Shown here: one piece after another, positions 52,601 through 61,167 of the stretch
How the letters are laid out: every line of letters begins with the position of its first letter
How positions within the stretch are numbered: the stretch's first letter is position 1
DNA from: Salinispora fenicalii
GTDB lineage: Bacteria > Actinomycetota > Actinomycetes > Mycobacteriales > Micromonosporaceae
DNA length: 64,000 bases
Direction of reading: 5' to 3'
NCBI RefSeq assembly: GCF_000514815.1
Contig: NZ_KI911473.1
Location: 1-64,000, forward strand
Program-made: the position numbers and the translations under genes
The notes under the pieces: model-generated
Databases searched by the model: none
What the model saw: the letters and a program-made list of their open reading frames with translations, nothing else
What the model was told of the DNA's origin: nothing

Positions 52601-52996
52601 GTGAACATCTTCGAGAAAGCCACGCGAGAAAAGTTCCGCTACCCGTCATCCAAGGGCCTGCTGACCACTGAACAGTTGTGGGAGCTTTCGCTGACCGCCA
52701 AGTCCGGCTTCAGCCTCGATGACGTGGCCAGGGCCGTCAACGCCGAGCTCAAGGCCATCGACACCGAGTCGTTCGTGGCCACCGAGACCAATCCGGCCAA
52801 GGCGACCTTGGAGACCAAGTTGGAGGTCGTCAAGCACGTCATCGCCATCCGTATCGCGGAGGACCAGGCGGCGAAGGCAGCGGCGGCCAAGAAGCTGGAG
52901 AAGGAGAAGCTGCTGGCGGTCCTAGGCCGCAAGCAGGACGCGGTCCTGGAGAACCTGACCGAGGCAGAGCTGCTGGCCCGAATCAACAACCTGTAG
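52601..52996 (+). CDS. Conserved-looking 131-aa charged helical protein
   Basis: A 131-aa protein starting NIFEKATREKFRYPSSKGLL, with a highly charged Ala/Lys/Glu helical middle (likely coiled coil, residues 70-110) and a C-terminal ENLTEAELLARINNL. It resembles small uncharacterised proteins of phages and prophages from memory, which I could not verify. The unusual GTG at 52601 is preceded by GAAAGG about 8 nt upstream. It lies 31 bp after the DUF2135-like gene and is likely cotranscribed and functionally linked with it. The function is unknown. Confidence 0.8.
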   Translation: MNIFEKATREKFRYPSSKGLLTTEQLWELSLTAKSGFSLDDVARAVNAELKAIDTESFVATETNPAKATLETKLEVVKHVIAIRIAEDQAAKAAAAKKLEKEKLLAVLGRKQDAVLENLTEAELLARINNL

Positions 52997-53034
52997 CCCG
53001 CCGACAATCAGCGTCTGCCAGCAGGCTCGCACAT

Positions 53035-53103
53035 CGCCGAGAAGTACGGTCGCTGTGCAAGACCTGTGCGGCCAGGCCGGCACTCAACGGCCACTTCTCG
53101 GCG
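53035..53103. repeat. 11-bp inverted repeat with 47-bp spacer
   Basis: CGCCGAGAAGT (53035-53045) and its perfect complement ACTTCTCGGCG (53093-53103) flank 47 bp. It lies 39 bp after the 131-aa gene and before the mini-array. It could be a long-stem terminator, a structured RNA or a mobile-element end; nothing decides among these. Confidence 0.6.
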
Positions 53104-53179
53104 AACTCAATCGGTACAACATGCATGAACGATGACGTGGTAGTCAGCTATGGCTGATAGCTGCCCGGCACTCGCCCCA

Positions 53180-53364
53180 TGCCGCAATGGAGACCGACCG
53201 CTACGGGCCGGTGAAGGGCTACCGATTCGGATCCCGCGACCTGCACCGTGACCTTGCCGCAATGGAGACCGACCGCTACGGGCCGGTGAAGTGGTGGCGG
53301 GGGTGCTGCTCGGGCTGGCGGTGGGGGTGCCGCAATGGAGACCGACCGCTACGGGCCGGTGAAG
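53180..53364. CRISPR. Three-repeat CRISPR-like mini-array, distinct repeat
   Basis: Three identical 37-nt repeats lie at 53180-53216, 53255-53291 and 53328-53364 with unrelated spacers of 38 and 36 nt. On the plus strand the repeat opens TGCCGCAATGG and ends GGGCCGGTGAAG. On the minus strand it therefore ends CTCCATTGCGGCA, like the ATTGxxxC-type 3' ends of many type III (and some type I) repeats, so the array is probably read leftward. Repeat length and sequence are unlike the I-E array at the left end. No cas gene is in the window. Exact repeats with unequal unique spacers favour CRISPR over a simple satellite, but three units are few. Confidence 0.7.
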
Positions 53365-54234
53365 GGCTCGCGATCAGCGAGGATAGCCACCCATCATTGT
53401 CCCACTCGGCGAGGACCCTGGTGACGAAATAGTCGAAGACAGGCCGGATCACATCATCCAGAATGTCACCGCTGTGGAGCCGAGCGATCAGGTCCTCGTA
53501 CATCGCCCGTACACTCGCCTCCCGGCCATCCGGCGCATCGTCAGGTCCAACGCGAGACAGGTATGCGCACATCTCCCTGACCTGCTTTAAGAGGCTCACG
53601 ATGTCGGCAAGGCACAGTCTTCGCACCATCCCCTTACCGATAGTGACCAGCAACGGCGGAAGTACCCGCTGGGCGTTCCCCTCGCCGTGCCGGACGAACA
53701 GCTCCGCCGGTTCCGCAGTCTGGTTCGCGAGAGCCCCAGCCAGCAGTCCGACGCAGGCGTCGGTCAGCCGAACCGGCGCCCGGCGGGCCCACGAGTTCAC
53801 GGGCTTGGTCGAGTAGCGGTAGTCGGCCGAAACACGCCGCAGCAGTGCCGATCCGCTTACGTGGGTGAAGTACTGCGACGGCGGCCCATACGCCGTGCCG
53901 TACAGGTGGATCGCGAGCGTAGCGCCGGTCCGGGAGTCGATTTGCTCGGTCATCGACCGTACCTCGGGAGGTTTGCGCGGTCCGCCGAGAGCACGTACCG
54001 CCTCTCGGATCACTGACTCAGTGATGACCCAGCGCTCGACATAGAGTTCAGCAACGTCGGCGCGACCTTGATCTCGGACTCGCGGGGCTGTCGGACGGCG
54101 TTGGGCTCATTCAGGCACCACAGCCCGACGATGCAGGTCTCCATCGCGGTACGCGCCAGCAGCGCCGCCGACTCCCGCTGATGTATCTGCACCGCCCGGC
54201 GCGTCGCGCGTTGCAACGCCAGCCTGAACCTCAT
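53365..54234 (-). pseudogene. Broken unrecognised gene truncated at the mini-array
   Basis: Two frames together look like one protein. The N-terminal part (from ATG 54234) reads RFRLALQRATRRAVQIHQRE and TAMETCIVGLWCLNEPNAV. Near 54040 the frame must shift by one base to continue as ELYVERWVITESVIREAVRA and on through an approximately 200-residue helical segment to EWDNDGWLSSLIAS near 53370. The remaining C-terminal codons (to the stop at 53276) are made of CRISPR-like repeat and spacer sequence, so the natural end is lost. I do not recognise the family; it appears cytosolic. Confidence 0.7.
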
Positions 54235-54303
54235 CGGTGGATCGAGACTGAGCAATCGCCTGCCCCGTCACCCCGCTTCCTGGCGGGCACTCCTCGTCAA
54301 CGA

Positions 54304-55374
54304 TCAACCCTGAGTTGTGTTTTGCTCTTCGATGAGGAGTGGTACGTCGCGAATCGACATTTCCGGTCGGGCTCGTGCGTATCGCACACGGTGGCGCCAG
54401 CGTCCGTGTTCGAACGCCACGTCAGCGTCGATTTCCGCCACCACACTCGGTTCCACCCGCGTGTACGCCACGGGCTCGGATCGGTCGAATTGGCCGGACC
54501 ATGAAGCGGGCAGCGGGTGCGGCCACGGGTGGGCCACGCTGCCGTCGAGCGGAATCCGCGGCGGGGCGAGGAGCGCCGCCAGTTCTGTGGCCTGTTTGGT
54601 GGTCAGAGGGTGGGAGCGGGCGGTGTACCGTAACCGGTCCCGCTGGTCGTACCGGCCGAGCAGCAGGGTCTCCGGACGGCTGATGCTGCCGGTCACCCCG
54701 CCGATGATGGCTTCGGTGACGATCCGGGTGCGGAATTTCGACCAGCCACGTCGGCCGGGCTCATACCGGCGGGCCAAGCGTTTGCTGACCACGCCTTCGA
54801 CGCCGGCCACGGTCCAGTGCAGCAGCCAGTCCGACACCTGCCGCATGTCACCCGTCTGTGGGGTCAGGGTGAGTTGCGGCGGGGCGTCAGCGAGTAGCCG
54901 CTGCAGCCGGGCCCGGCGCTGCGACAGCGGCAGGTTCAGGATCACCTGGCCACCGGTGTCGACGAGGAGGTCGAACAGCACGTAGTGGGCGGGGCACTCG
55001 CGCGCCAGGCGCGGTAGGTCGCGGCCGGCGGTGACACGTCGCTGCAGCTGCGCGAAGTTGGTCCGGCCGTGTTCCCAGACGATCAGCTCACCATCGAGCA
55101 CCACGCCGGGCGGGACCGCCGACCGGATCGCCTGGGTGATATCCGGGAAGTAGCTGGACAAGTTCCGGCCCGCTCGCGACTGTAGGTACGGTCCTTCGGT
55201 CTCGCGGAAGGCGATCATCCGCCATCCGTCCCACTTCGGCTCGTGCACCAGGCCCGGACCCTCGGGCACGATGTCGACCGGAGCCGCGAGCATCGGCGCG
55301 ACTGGCCGACGCAACACCGGTCCCGGCCCGGCGCTCGACCATACGTGGCTTGACGTCACCCCAGCCCCCGTCAC
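54304..55374 (-). CDS. ligC: ATP-dependent DNA ligase (LigC-like)
   Basis: A 356-aa ATP-dependent DNA ligase. The adenylation motif is EPKWDGWR with nucleophile Lys47; other nucleotidyltransferase motifs are DGELIVW, VEGVVSKR and the basic WSKFRTR motif. An OB-fold follows. It has no polymerase or nuclease domain, so it resembles stand-alone actinobacterial LigC proteins used in non-homologous end joining or excision repair, and differs from full LigD. Length is normal for LigC. The ATG at 55374 gives a 26-residue leader before the conserved LAAPVDIVPEG segment, so the exact start is uncertain. It is not linked to a ku gene in the window. Confidence 0.92.
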   Translation of the reverse strand: MTGAGVTSSHVWSSAGPGPVLRRPVAPMLAAPVDIVPEGPGLVHEPKWDGWRMIAFRETEGPYLQSRAGRNLSSYFPDITQAIRSAVPPGVVLDGELIVWEHGRTNFAQLQRRVTAGRDLPRLARECPAHYVLFDLLVDTGGQVILNLPLSQRRARLQRLLADAPPQLTLTPQTGDMRQVSDWLLHWTVAGVEGVVSKRLARRYEPGRRGWSKFRTRIVTEAIIGGVTGSISRPETLLLGRYDQRDRLRYTARSHPLTTKQATELAALLAPPRIPLDGSVAHPWPHPLPASWSGQFDRSEPVAYTRVEPSVVAEIDADVAFEHGRWRHRVRYARARPEMSIRDVPLLIEEQNTTQG

Positions 55375-55895
55375 ACCGACCGCCGGTGCCGCTCATGTCC
55401 GGACCCCCACACCCATCGTGGGACAGATGTGGGCTGTCTCGGGCGGAGATCCGCGACAACGCATGTGCCAGTGAGGCTCGCAACACCCTCGACGCTGGTC
55501 GAGCAGGGAGGAAGAACGCGATCACCCCCCGACGACGTGTAACCCCCTCTACGGCCCGCCCCCGCGTCCGCGCTGCTGGTGACACGAGGGCTAGCAGATC
55601 CAGCCATGATCAAGGGATCATCCACAGGCATCGGGCTATCCACAGCGCAGGGACCGCCGCTGGCGAGCGGTCGGGCCTGCGGCGAACCTGAACAGGTCGA
55701 CGAGGTCACCGCTCGGCTGCTGGCCACGGCAACGCGCAGGTGGAGCAGCCTTGGCCGCAGGCCACCGACAAGCTGGTCCCCACAGCAACGCCCAGTTGCG
55801 GGGACCAGCCCACGTGGAGGCCAGCCATCTGCGGGCATCAGAACCTCGTCCGTCGCGTCCCGCGCTCGTCACGCACGTACCGTCGGAGGGTGGAC
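55375..55895. other. Intergenic region, no supported gene
   Basis: About 520 bp between the ligase and a small ORF. Several short overlapping frames are open but none has a convincing start or domain. Two DnaA-box-like nonamers (TCATCCACA at 55618 and CTATCCACA at 55636) lie 18 bp apart; each differs from TTATCCACA by one base. I do not call an origin. Confidence 0.5.
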
Positions 55896-56087
55896 GTGCT
55901 GCTGCACGGCGGGCCAGGCGACGGGCAGGTAGTGCCCGGCGGCGGTAGAACCGTCGTGTGGCGGGCGTGCCTGTACGAGATCACACCGGAGTACGGCCAC
56001 CGACACGGCCGCGACCTGCGGGCCTACCGGCACCGTCCCGACTGCTGCGAGCCATACGGCCGAGGCGCCGAAGACCGCTGCGAATGA
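55896..56087 (+). CDS. Small hypothetical protein, 63 aa
   Basis: A short protein starting LLHGGPGDGQVVPGGG and ending with an ITPEYGHRHGRDLRAYRH stretch and two Cys (CCEPYG). GGAGG lies 6 nt before the GTG at 55896, and the amino-acid make-up looks coding. The family is not recognised; it resembles small phage or plasmid-type proteins of actinobacteria, an impression only. Confidence 0.45.
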   Translation: MLLHGGPGDGQVVPGGGRTVVWRACLYEITPEYGHRHGRDLRAYRHRPDCCEPYGRGAEDRCE

Positions 56088-56137
56088 CCCGCCCTGGCGC
56101 CGCGCGGACAGGCTCGTTCACCACCTCGCCTTTCGCG

Positions 56138-57094
56138 CTAATGCTGGGCGTGTGTACGAGGCCGGTCTTGATCGGCCGGCGGTGATCCTTCGGTGTATCG
56201 ATGGGCGGCCTGGCGGAGCAGGTTGATCAGTTCGGCGACGAGTGCGGTCGGCTGTTTGCGGTGAACGATGCAGATTTGGCGGGCCGGATGGCGGTCTGCC
56301 ACGTCGAGTATGTGGATTCCGGGTTCGTCGTTGAGGACCATGGCCGGGACGAGGGAGATTCCGAGCCCGACCCGGACGAGCGCGAGGGTGAGGCCGTAGT
56401 CGGCGGTTTCGTAGCTGATCTGGGGTGTGAATCCGGCGCGTGCGGCGAGGGTGTCCAGGCAGACGCGGTTGGGTGCGCCGTGGCTGCCGGAGATCCAGTG
56501 TTCGGTGTTGAGGTCAGCGAGCTTGAGTTTGCCGGTCGCGGTGGCGGCCAGTGGATGCGCGGCTGGCAGCACGATTCGCAGCGTGTCGGCCAGCAGGGGC
56601 CGCCGGGCGAGCCCTTGCGCGGGTACGGACGCGACGCCGGGGTACCGGTGGGTGATGAGCATGTCGAGGTCGCCGGAGGTGACCAGCCCGTAGCCGTCGG
56701 GTGGTTCGAGGTCCAGCAGTGATAGCTGGACCTGCGGGTGTCGTTCGCGGAGCGCGGCGAGAGCGGCCGGCACCAGGGCCGCGCCGGCGGTGGTGAAGGT
56801 GCCGATGGCGATCCGGCGCTGCTCGGCGCTCACCGCAGCGGCTGCCGCCGTCTCGGCCTCCCGTAGCTCTCCAAGGACACGTTCGCTGTGCCGGACGAGG
56901 ACCGCACCGACCTCGGTGAGGCGTATCCCGGCCCCGCTGCGTTCGGCCAGTCGGGCGCCGAGTTCGGATTCCAGCTTGCTCAATTGCTGTGACACGGCCG
57001 ACGGGGTGTACGACAGCCTGCGGGCAGCCGCGGCGATGGAGCCGGCGCGGGCGACTTCGACCAGCACTCGTAACCGACCGACGTCGAGGGCCAT
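56138..57094 (-). CDS. LysR-family transcriptional regulator
   Basis: A 318-aa LysR-type regulator. The N-terminal winged HTH (residues 1-60) includes RAGSIAAAARRLSYTPSAVS and a QQLSKLESELGARLAERSG segment. The C-terminal periplasmic-binding-protein-like effector domain spans about 90-295. It is divergent from the threonine dehydratase-like gene with 69 bp between the start codons, the classic arrangement in which a LysR protein controls its neighbour in response to a pathway metabolite. Confidence 0.93.
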   Translation of the reverse strand: MALDVGRLRVLVEVARAGSIAAAARRLSYTPSAVSQQLSKLESELGARLAERSGAGIRLTEVGAVLVRHSERVLGELREAETAAAAAVSAEQRRIAIGTFTTAGAALVPAALAALRERHPQVQLSLLDLEPPDGYGLVTSGDLDMLITHRYPGVASVPAQGLARRPLLADTLRIVLPAAHPLAATATGKLKLADLNTEHWISGSHGAPNRVCLDTLAARAGFTPQISYETADYGLTLALVRVGLGISLVPAMVLNDEPGIHILDVADRHPARQICIVHRKQPTALVAELINLLRQAAHRYTEGSPPADQDRPRTHAQH

Positions 57095-57163
57095 TTAGCG
57101 ATGCTAACGGGCAGTGAGCAGGATTCGCTGGTGCTTAACCCCTGTGCTGCCGATGATGAGGGC

Positions 57164-58093
57164 ATGACCGTGACTACCCACGCCGCACTGAGCGTCGGCA
57201 CCGCCGAGGTGGCCGCTGCCGCCGAGACGATCGGGCCGTATATTCGTCGGACGCCGTTGCTGGACGCCGAGATCGACGGGCGGCGGCTGTTGCTCAAGCT
57301 GGAGCACTTGCAGCGCAGTGGCTCGTTCAAGCTGCGCGGCGCGCTCAACGCGATGCTCACCGGGCCTCGTGCAGAGCATGTGGTCACCGCGTCCGGTGGT
57401 AACCACGGCCTGGGCGTGGGCACCGCCGCCGCGCTGCTTGGCTTGCCGGCCACCGTTTTCGTGCCGACCACGGCCCCGGCGGGCAAGGTGCGACGTATCG
57501 AGGCGACCGGCGTGCGGCTGGTGCGCCACGGAGCGACGTATGCCGAGGCGGCTGCCGCTGCGGCGGAACTGGCCCACCGTCCCGGCCACCGCTACCTGCC
57601 CGCGTTCGATGACCCAGCCGTGATCGCCGGCCAAGGCACTGTCGCTGCCGAGATCATCGCCGAAGCGCCTGACGTCGACGCGGTGGCGGTGGCGGTCGGC
57701 GGGGGCGGCCTCGCCGCCGGCACCACGCTGGCGATCGGGCCTCGTACCACGGTGGCCGTCGAACCGTATGACTGTCAGTGTCTGGCCAACGCGCTTGCGG
57801 CGGGCCGGCCCGTCGACGGCCCGGTCGACTCCGTGGCCGCCTCGGCGCTGGGCGCCAGCCGGATCGGCGAGCTGCCGTTCGCGATCCTCCGGCGCAGCCC
57901 CGTCCAGTCGGTGCTGGTGAGCGACGCCGAGCTGCTGGCCGCCTGTGATCTGCTGTGGGAACAGTTTCGCATCGCCGCCGAGCCCGCCGCAGCGGTCCCG
58001 TTCGCGGCCTGGCTCGCCGGCCGTGTCCCCGGACAACTGCCCTGCGTGGTCATCTGCGGCGCGAACACCGACTGGTCGCCCGATCGAGCGTAG
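57164..58093 (+). CDS. PLP-dependent threonine/serine dehydratase-like enzyme
   Basis: A 309-aa fold-type II PLP enzyme. Lys56 in SGSFKLRGA would form the Schiff base; ASGGNHGLG binds substrate and VGGGGLAAGT holds the PLP phosphate. The closest families are threonine dehydratase, serine racemase and ectoine-utilisation EutB-type enzymes; it lacks a regulatory ACT domain, so it is of the catabolic type. The ATG at 57164 aligns with the family start; upstream codons to 57101 overlap the promoter shared with the LysR gene. Probably under LysR control. Not obviously part of polyketide biosynthesis. Confidence 0.88.
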   Translation: MTVTTHAALSVGTAEVAAAAETIGPYIRRTPLLDAEIDGRRLLLKLEHLQRSGSFKLRGALNAMLTGPRAEHVVTASGGNHGLGVGTAAALLGLPATVFVPTTAPAGKVRRIEATGVRLVRHGATYAEAAAAAAELAHRPGHRYLPAFDDPAVIAGQGTVAAEIIAEAPDVDAVAVAVGGGGLAAGTTLAIGPRTTVAVEPYDCQCLANALAAGRPVDGPVDSVAASALGASRIGELPFAILRRSPVQSVLVSDAELLAACDLLWEQFRIAAEPAAAVPFAAWLAGRVPGQLPCVVICGANTDWSPDRA

Positions 58094-58260
58094 AGCGCGA
58101 CTCGGCAAGATCCGTCCAACCCGAGATCGGCACCGCTATCGGCGCGAAACGGTGTGCGAGCGCGCGAGTTGGTCGATGCCTGCGGCGTGTCGAGGTGACT
58201 GTCCGAAGTAGAAGAAGGAGCATCCGCGGTTGCCCACAACTCGCGAGAGAGTCACCGCCG

Positions 58261-59092
58261 ATGATCCGGGTGTCCACCCTACCGGGGTCGCTGAGGCGCG
58301 TGCTGGAACCGTTCCGGCCGTGCTTCACCACCCCGACGTTCACCACTTTCGTGACCCTGCTGGCCGGCATGATCGTCCGGCCCGGGCAGCGCACCGTCTG
58401 CGGCATGCTGGCCGGCGCAGGGCTGGCCGGCGTGTGGCATCACAGCCGGGCGCACCGGTTCTTCGCCGCCGCTCGATGGCGGCCCGACGCGGTGGGCCTG
58501 ACCGTGCTGCGGTTGATCGTCGGACATTTGACGCCGGTCGGAGCACCGCTGCTGATCGCCGTTGACGACACCCTGTTTCGTCGCTGCGGCCGGAAAGTCT
58601 TTGCCGCACACTGGGACTACGACGGGTCGCTGAAGGTCGCCAAGGGCAACCAGAAACTGTCCCGCGGCAACACCTTTGTCGTCGCGGCCGTCGTGGTCGA
58701 GCTGCCGTTCCTGGACCGGCCGGTCGCGTTGCCGGTGCTGGCCAGGCTGTGGCGGCGCGGCGGGCCAACCAAGACCATGCTTGCCCGCGAACTGATCGAG
58801 CTGATTGCGGCGGCGGCCGGCCGGATCGTGCACGTGGTTGGCGACGGCGGCTACGTCTGCACCGAGCTACGCCACCTGCCGCCCAACGTGACCCTGACCG
58901 GGCCGCTGCCCAGCCACGCCAGCCTCTGGCACGTTAACTCCGACCTCGACCAGCCACCACGGATGCGGCGACGTGGCCGGCCCCGCGTCTACGGCGCACA
59001 TATCGGCACCCCCGCCGAACTGGCCGCCGCGACACCGGCAACGCCGATGACCGTGACCCGCTACGGCCGCGCCACCACCGTGCAGCTGCACC
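58261..59092 (+). mobile_element. IS701-like transposase, 3'-truncated
   Basis: From ATG 58261 about 277 residues match an IS701/IS4-type DDE transposase: PCFTTPTFTTFVTLLAGMI near the N-terminus, the first catalytic Asp in LLIAVDDTLFRRCGRKVF (Asp102), the HWDYDG segment and the second Asp in HVVGDGGYVC (Asp195). After TVTRYGRATTVQLHL (about 59090) the transposase homology stops and the frame runs without a stop into a different protein, so the third acidic residue and the right end of the element are missing. The reading frame stays open to 59613, giving a 450-codon chimera. Terminal inverted repeats were not found. Confidence 0.82.
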
Positions 59093-60064
59093 TGACTGAC
59101 ATCGGCTACCGCCTGACCGACGATGCCCGTAGCCAACTCCGGGTCGTCATGCCTCATCCAGACGCGCCCGATCTGCTCCGCTCGTGGCACGAACAGCTCG
59201 CTAGTCTCGCCACTACCGGAAACCGCATCGGATACGCCGGGATGGCCTCCACTGCCCATGCGCAGATCAGCATCGCAGCCACCATCGGGCGACGAAGCCG
59301 TTCCGCCCGCCGTCGCGAGGCACTCATCGCGCGGGCGTTGTGGGCGGAGTTCCTCAGCTGGATCGACGAGCAAAGCGACGCCGTCGAGGCAGACGCCTGG
59401 CTGCGACACGTCCAGCAGCACGCCGTCGAAGCTAACGCGCCGACGCTGACGAGTTACGTCCTCATGAGGCAGAGCCAGCGCGCTCTCGAGCGCTTCGATC
59501 CGGGTAATGCCATTGCCTTGGCGCAGCGGGCGCTGGAGGAGGTTCGGCTACCCGGCCGCGTCCATGCTCTTCTGCTGATCCGCCAAGCCCAGGCGTACGC
59601 CATGGGGGGGTGACCAGAACGCTTGCGCAGCCAGCATCGACAAGGCCCACAGGGTCGCTGGCAGCACCGACTGGGGTTCAAAACTACCGGTCGATCTCGG
59701 CTTCCACTGCAACCCGGTGTACGTAGCTGCCCACGAAGCGCAATGCCGTCTACTCCTCGGCCAACCGACAGCCGCAGCCGATCTCTTCGAGCAACTCCTG
59801 GACCAGTGGCCTGATCAGTGGCGCGTTGACGAGGCCCTTTGGCGATCGGCCCTGTCCACCGCCTACATCAACACCGGCGACATCGAACGCGCGGCGACCG
59901 AGGCCGCCAACGCCCTGGCTTTGGCCGCTGGCACCTCCTCCACACGGGCCCTGCGCTGGTTGAACCCGACAGCGGTCGCCCTTCGCCAGCAGACAGCCGT
60001 TCCCGAAGCGGCCGCCTTTGTGCTCACCTATCGGCAGGCGACTCTCGAAGCGTGCAACCATTAG
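59093..60064 (+). pseudogene. Truncated XRE/TPR-type regulator remnant
   Basis: Downstream of the transposase junction the frame reads RRREALIARALWAEFLSWID and NAPTLTSYVLMRQSQRALER, as in C-terminal helical-repeat regions of actinobacterial XRE-type regulators. It ends at a TGA (59611-59613) directly after a run of seven Gs (59604-59610). Removing one G joins it to GDQNACAASIDKAHRVAG and a YVAAHEAQCRLLLGQPTAAA repeat that continues to 60064. So the gene has lost its HTH half to the insertion and carries a homopolymer frameshift. Its stop lies 3 bp before the creatininase-family start, suggesting an ancestral operon. Confidence 0.75.
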
Positions 60065-60067
60065 CCC

Positions 60068-60841
60068 GTGGATCTGATCACCACGGCGACGAGCAGCGAC
60101 GAGTCCGAGCGAGCGGCTTCCGTCGCGGTCCTCCCGGTCGGGAGTTTCGAACAGCACGGCGCCCACCTACCGCTAGTGACCGACACTGTCGTGGCGTGCG
60201 CGATCGCGAAAGCAGTCGCCGAGCGCTATGACCTCTTCCTGCTGCCGCCTGTGACGATCTCCTGCTCCCACGAGCACGCGGCGTGGCGTGGAACGGTCAG
60301 TATCAGCGCCACCACCCTCACCGCCGTGGTCGTTGATATCGCCCGCTCTCTGCGCGCATCTGGTATTCATCGACTCGCTGTGATCAACGGACACGGCGGA
60401 AATTACGCGCTCGCCAACGTCGTTCAGGAGGCCAACGTCGCCGGACCAGCGATGACGCTGTTCCCCACTCGGGCTGACTGGGACGACGCTCGCGTTGCCG
60501 CCGGTATGCACAGCACAGCTCACCAGGACATGCACGCTGGTGAGCTCGAGGTTTCGCTGCTTCTGCACGTTGCGCCTGAAATGGTGCGTGATGGCTACGA
60601 GCAGGCCGACCACCTAGCCGACGATCGACGCCACCTTCTCACGCGGGGCATGGATGGCTACACCACCAGCGGCGTCATTGGTCTGCCGTCCCACGCCACC
60701 CCAACCAAGGGTAAAGCCGCGCTCGAAGCGCTTGTTCGCTCCTTCGCCGACCATCACGGCCTCCTACCGAGGGCGCTGACCACGGGCGGACGACCCCACA
60801 CCCACAACGCACAACGCACGACGCACGACGCACGACGATGA
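60068..60841 (+). CDS. Creatininase-family amidohydrolase
   Basis: A 257-aa protein of the creatininase/MftE-like metal-dependent family. Metal-ligand and active-site motifs are visible: LPVGSFEQHGAHLPLVTD, SCSHEHAAW, INGHGGN and MHAGELEVS. The family includes creatinine amidohydrolase, formamide hydrolases and the mycofactocin peptidase MftE; no mycofactocin gene is present here. The GTG at 60068 begins 3 bp after the broken regulator's stop. The last 20 or so codons (HTHNAQRTTHDARR) come from a short tandem repeat of ACGCACG-like units and look like a recent extension. Confidence 0.85.
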   Translation: MDLITTATSSDESERAASVAVLPVGSFEQHGAHLPLVTDTVVACAIAKAVAERYDLFLLPPVTISCSHEHAAWRGTVSISATTLTAVVVDIARSLRASGIHRLAVINGHGGNYALANVVQEANVAGPAMTLFPTRADWDDARVAAGMHSTAHQDMHAGELEVSLLLHVAPEMVRDGYEQADHLADDRRHLLTRGMDGYTTSGVIGLPSHATPTKGKAALEALVRSFADHHGLLPRALTTGGRPHTHNAQRTTHDARR

Positions 60842-60910
60842 ACATGGATGACAAACCTGGTTGCCGCCCCCAGTAATCGGGGGGTTTCCGGGGGACGGTT
60901 CACAACATCA

Positions 60911-60959
60911 TCGAAGAAAGTCGAAGCCCTGACCAGCATATCCGCTGGTCAGGGCTTCG
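60911..60959 (-). terminator. Terminator of tRNA-Pro
   Basis: A perfect 16-bp inverted repeat (60922-60937 and 60944-60959) with loop ATATCC lies 6 bp beyond the tRNA. On the minus strand it is followed by ACTTTCTTCG, a weak T-rich tract. Confidence 0.88.
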
Positions 60960-60965
60960 TTTCTG

Positions 60966-61039
<74 letters not shown>

Positions 61040-61124
61040 ATGCTCCCGCTGGCTTCCCCGCGACAGCCGGTACAGCCTACCGCACGATCTTTCCGGTGCC
61101 CGTATCCACCCCTTGGTGTCAACG

Positions 61125-61156
61125 CCCACCCTCCCGGGCCAGGCCGGGAGGGTGGG
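61125..61156 (-). terminator. Hairpin terminator after der
   Basis: A perfect 13-bp inverted repeat (61125-61137 and 61144-61156) with a 6-nt loop lies 11 bp past the der stop. No T-run follows on the minus strand. Confidence 0.75.
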
Positions 61157-61167
61157 GTGGGCTGAGG

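Noticed and set aside
50659..52623. 654-codon minus-strand ORF opposite the DUF2135-like gene
   Set aside because: The plus strand has the better ribosome-binding site, codon pattern and recognisable motifs.
53187..53432. 81-codon ORF across the mini-array (repeated METDRYGPVK)
   Set aside because: The repeated peptide is a by-product of the 37-nt repeats with spacers of unequal length; the frame is lost between units.
55618..55644. Pair of DnaA-box-like nonamers
   Set aside because: Only two imperfect boxes, no dnaA or dnaN nearby and no AT-rich unwinding region, so no origin is called.
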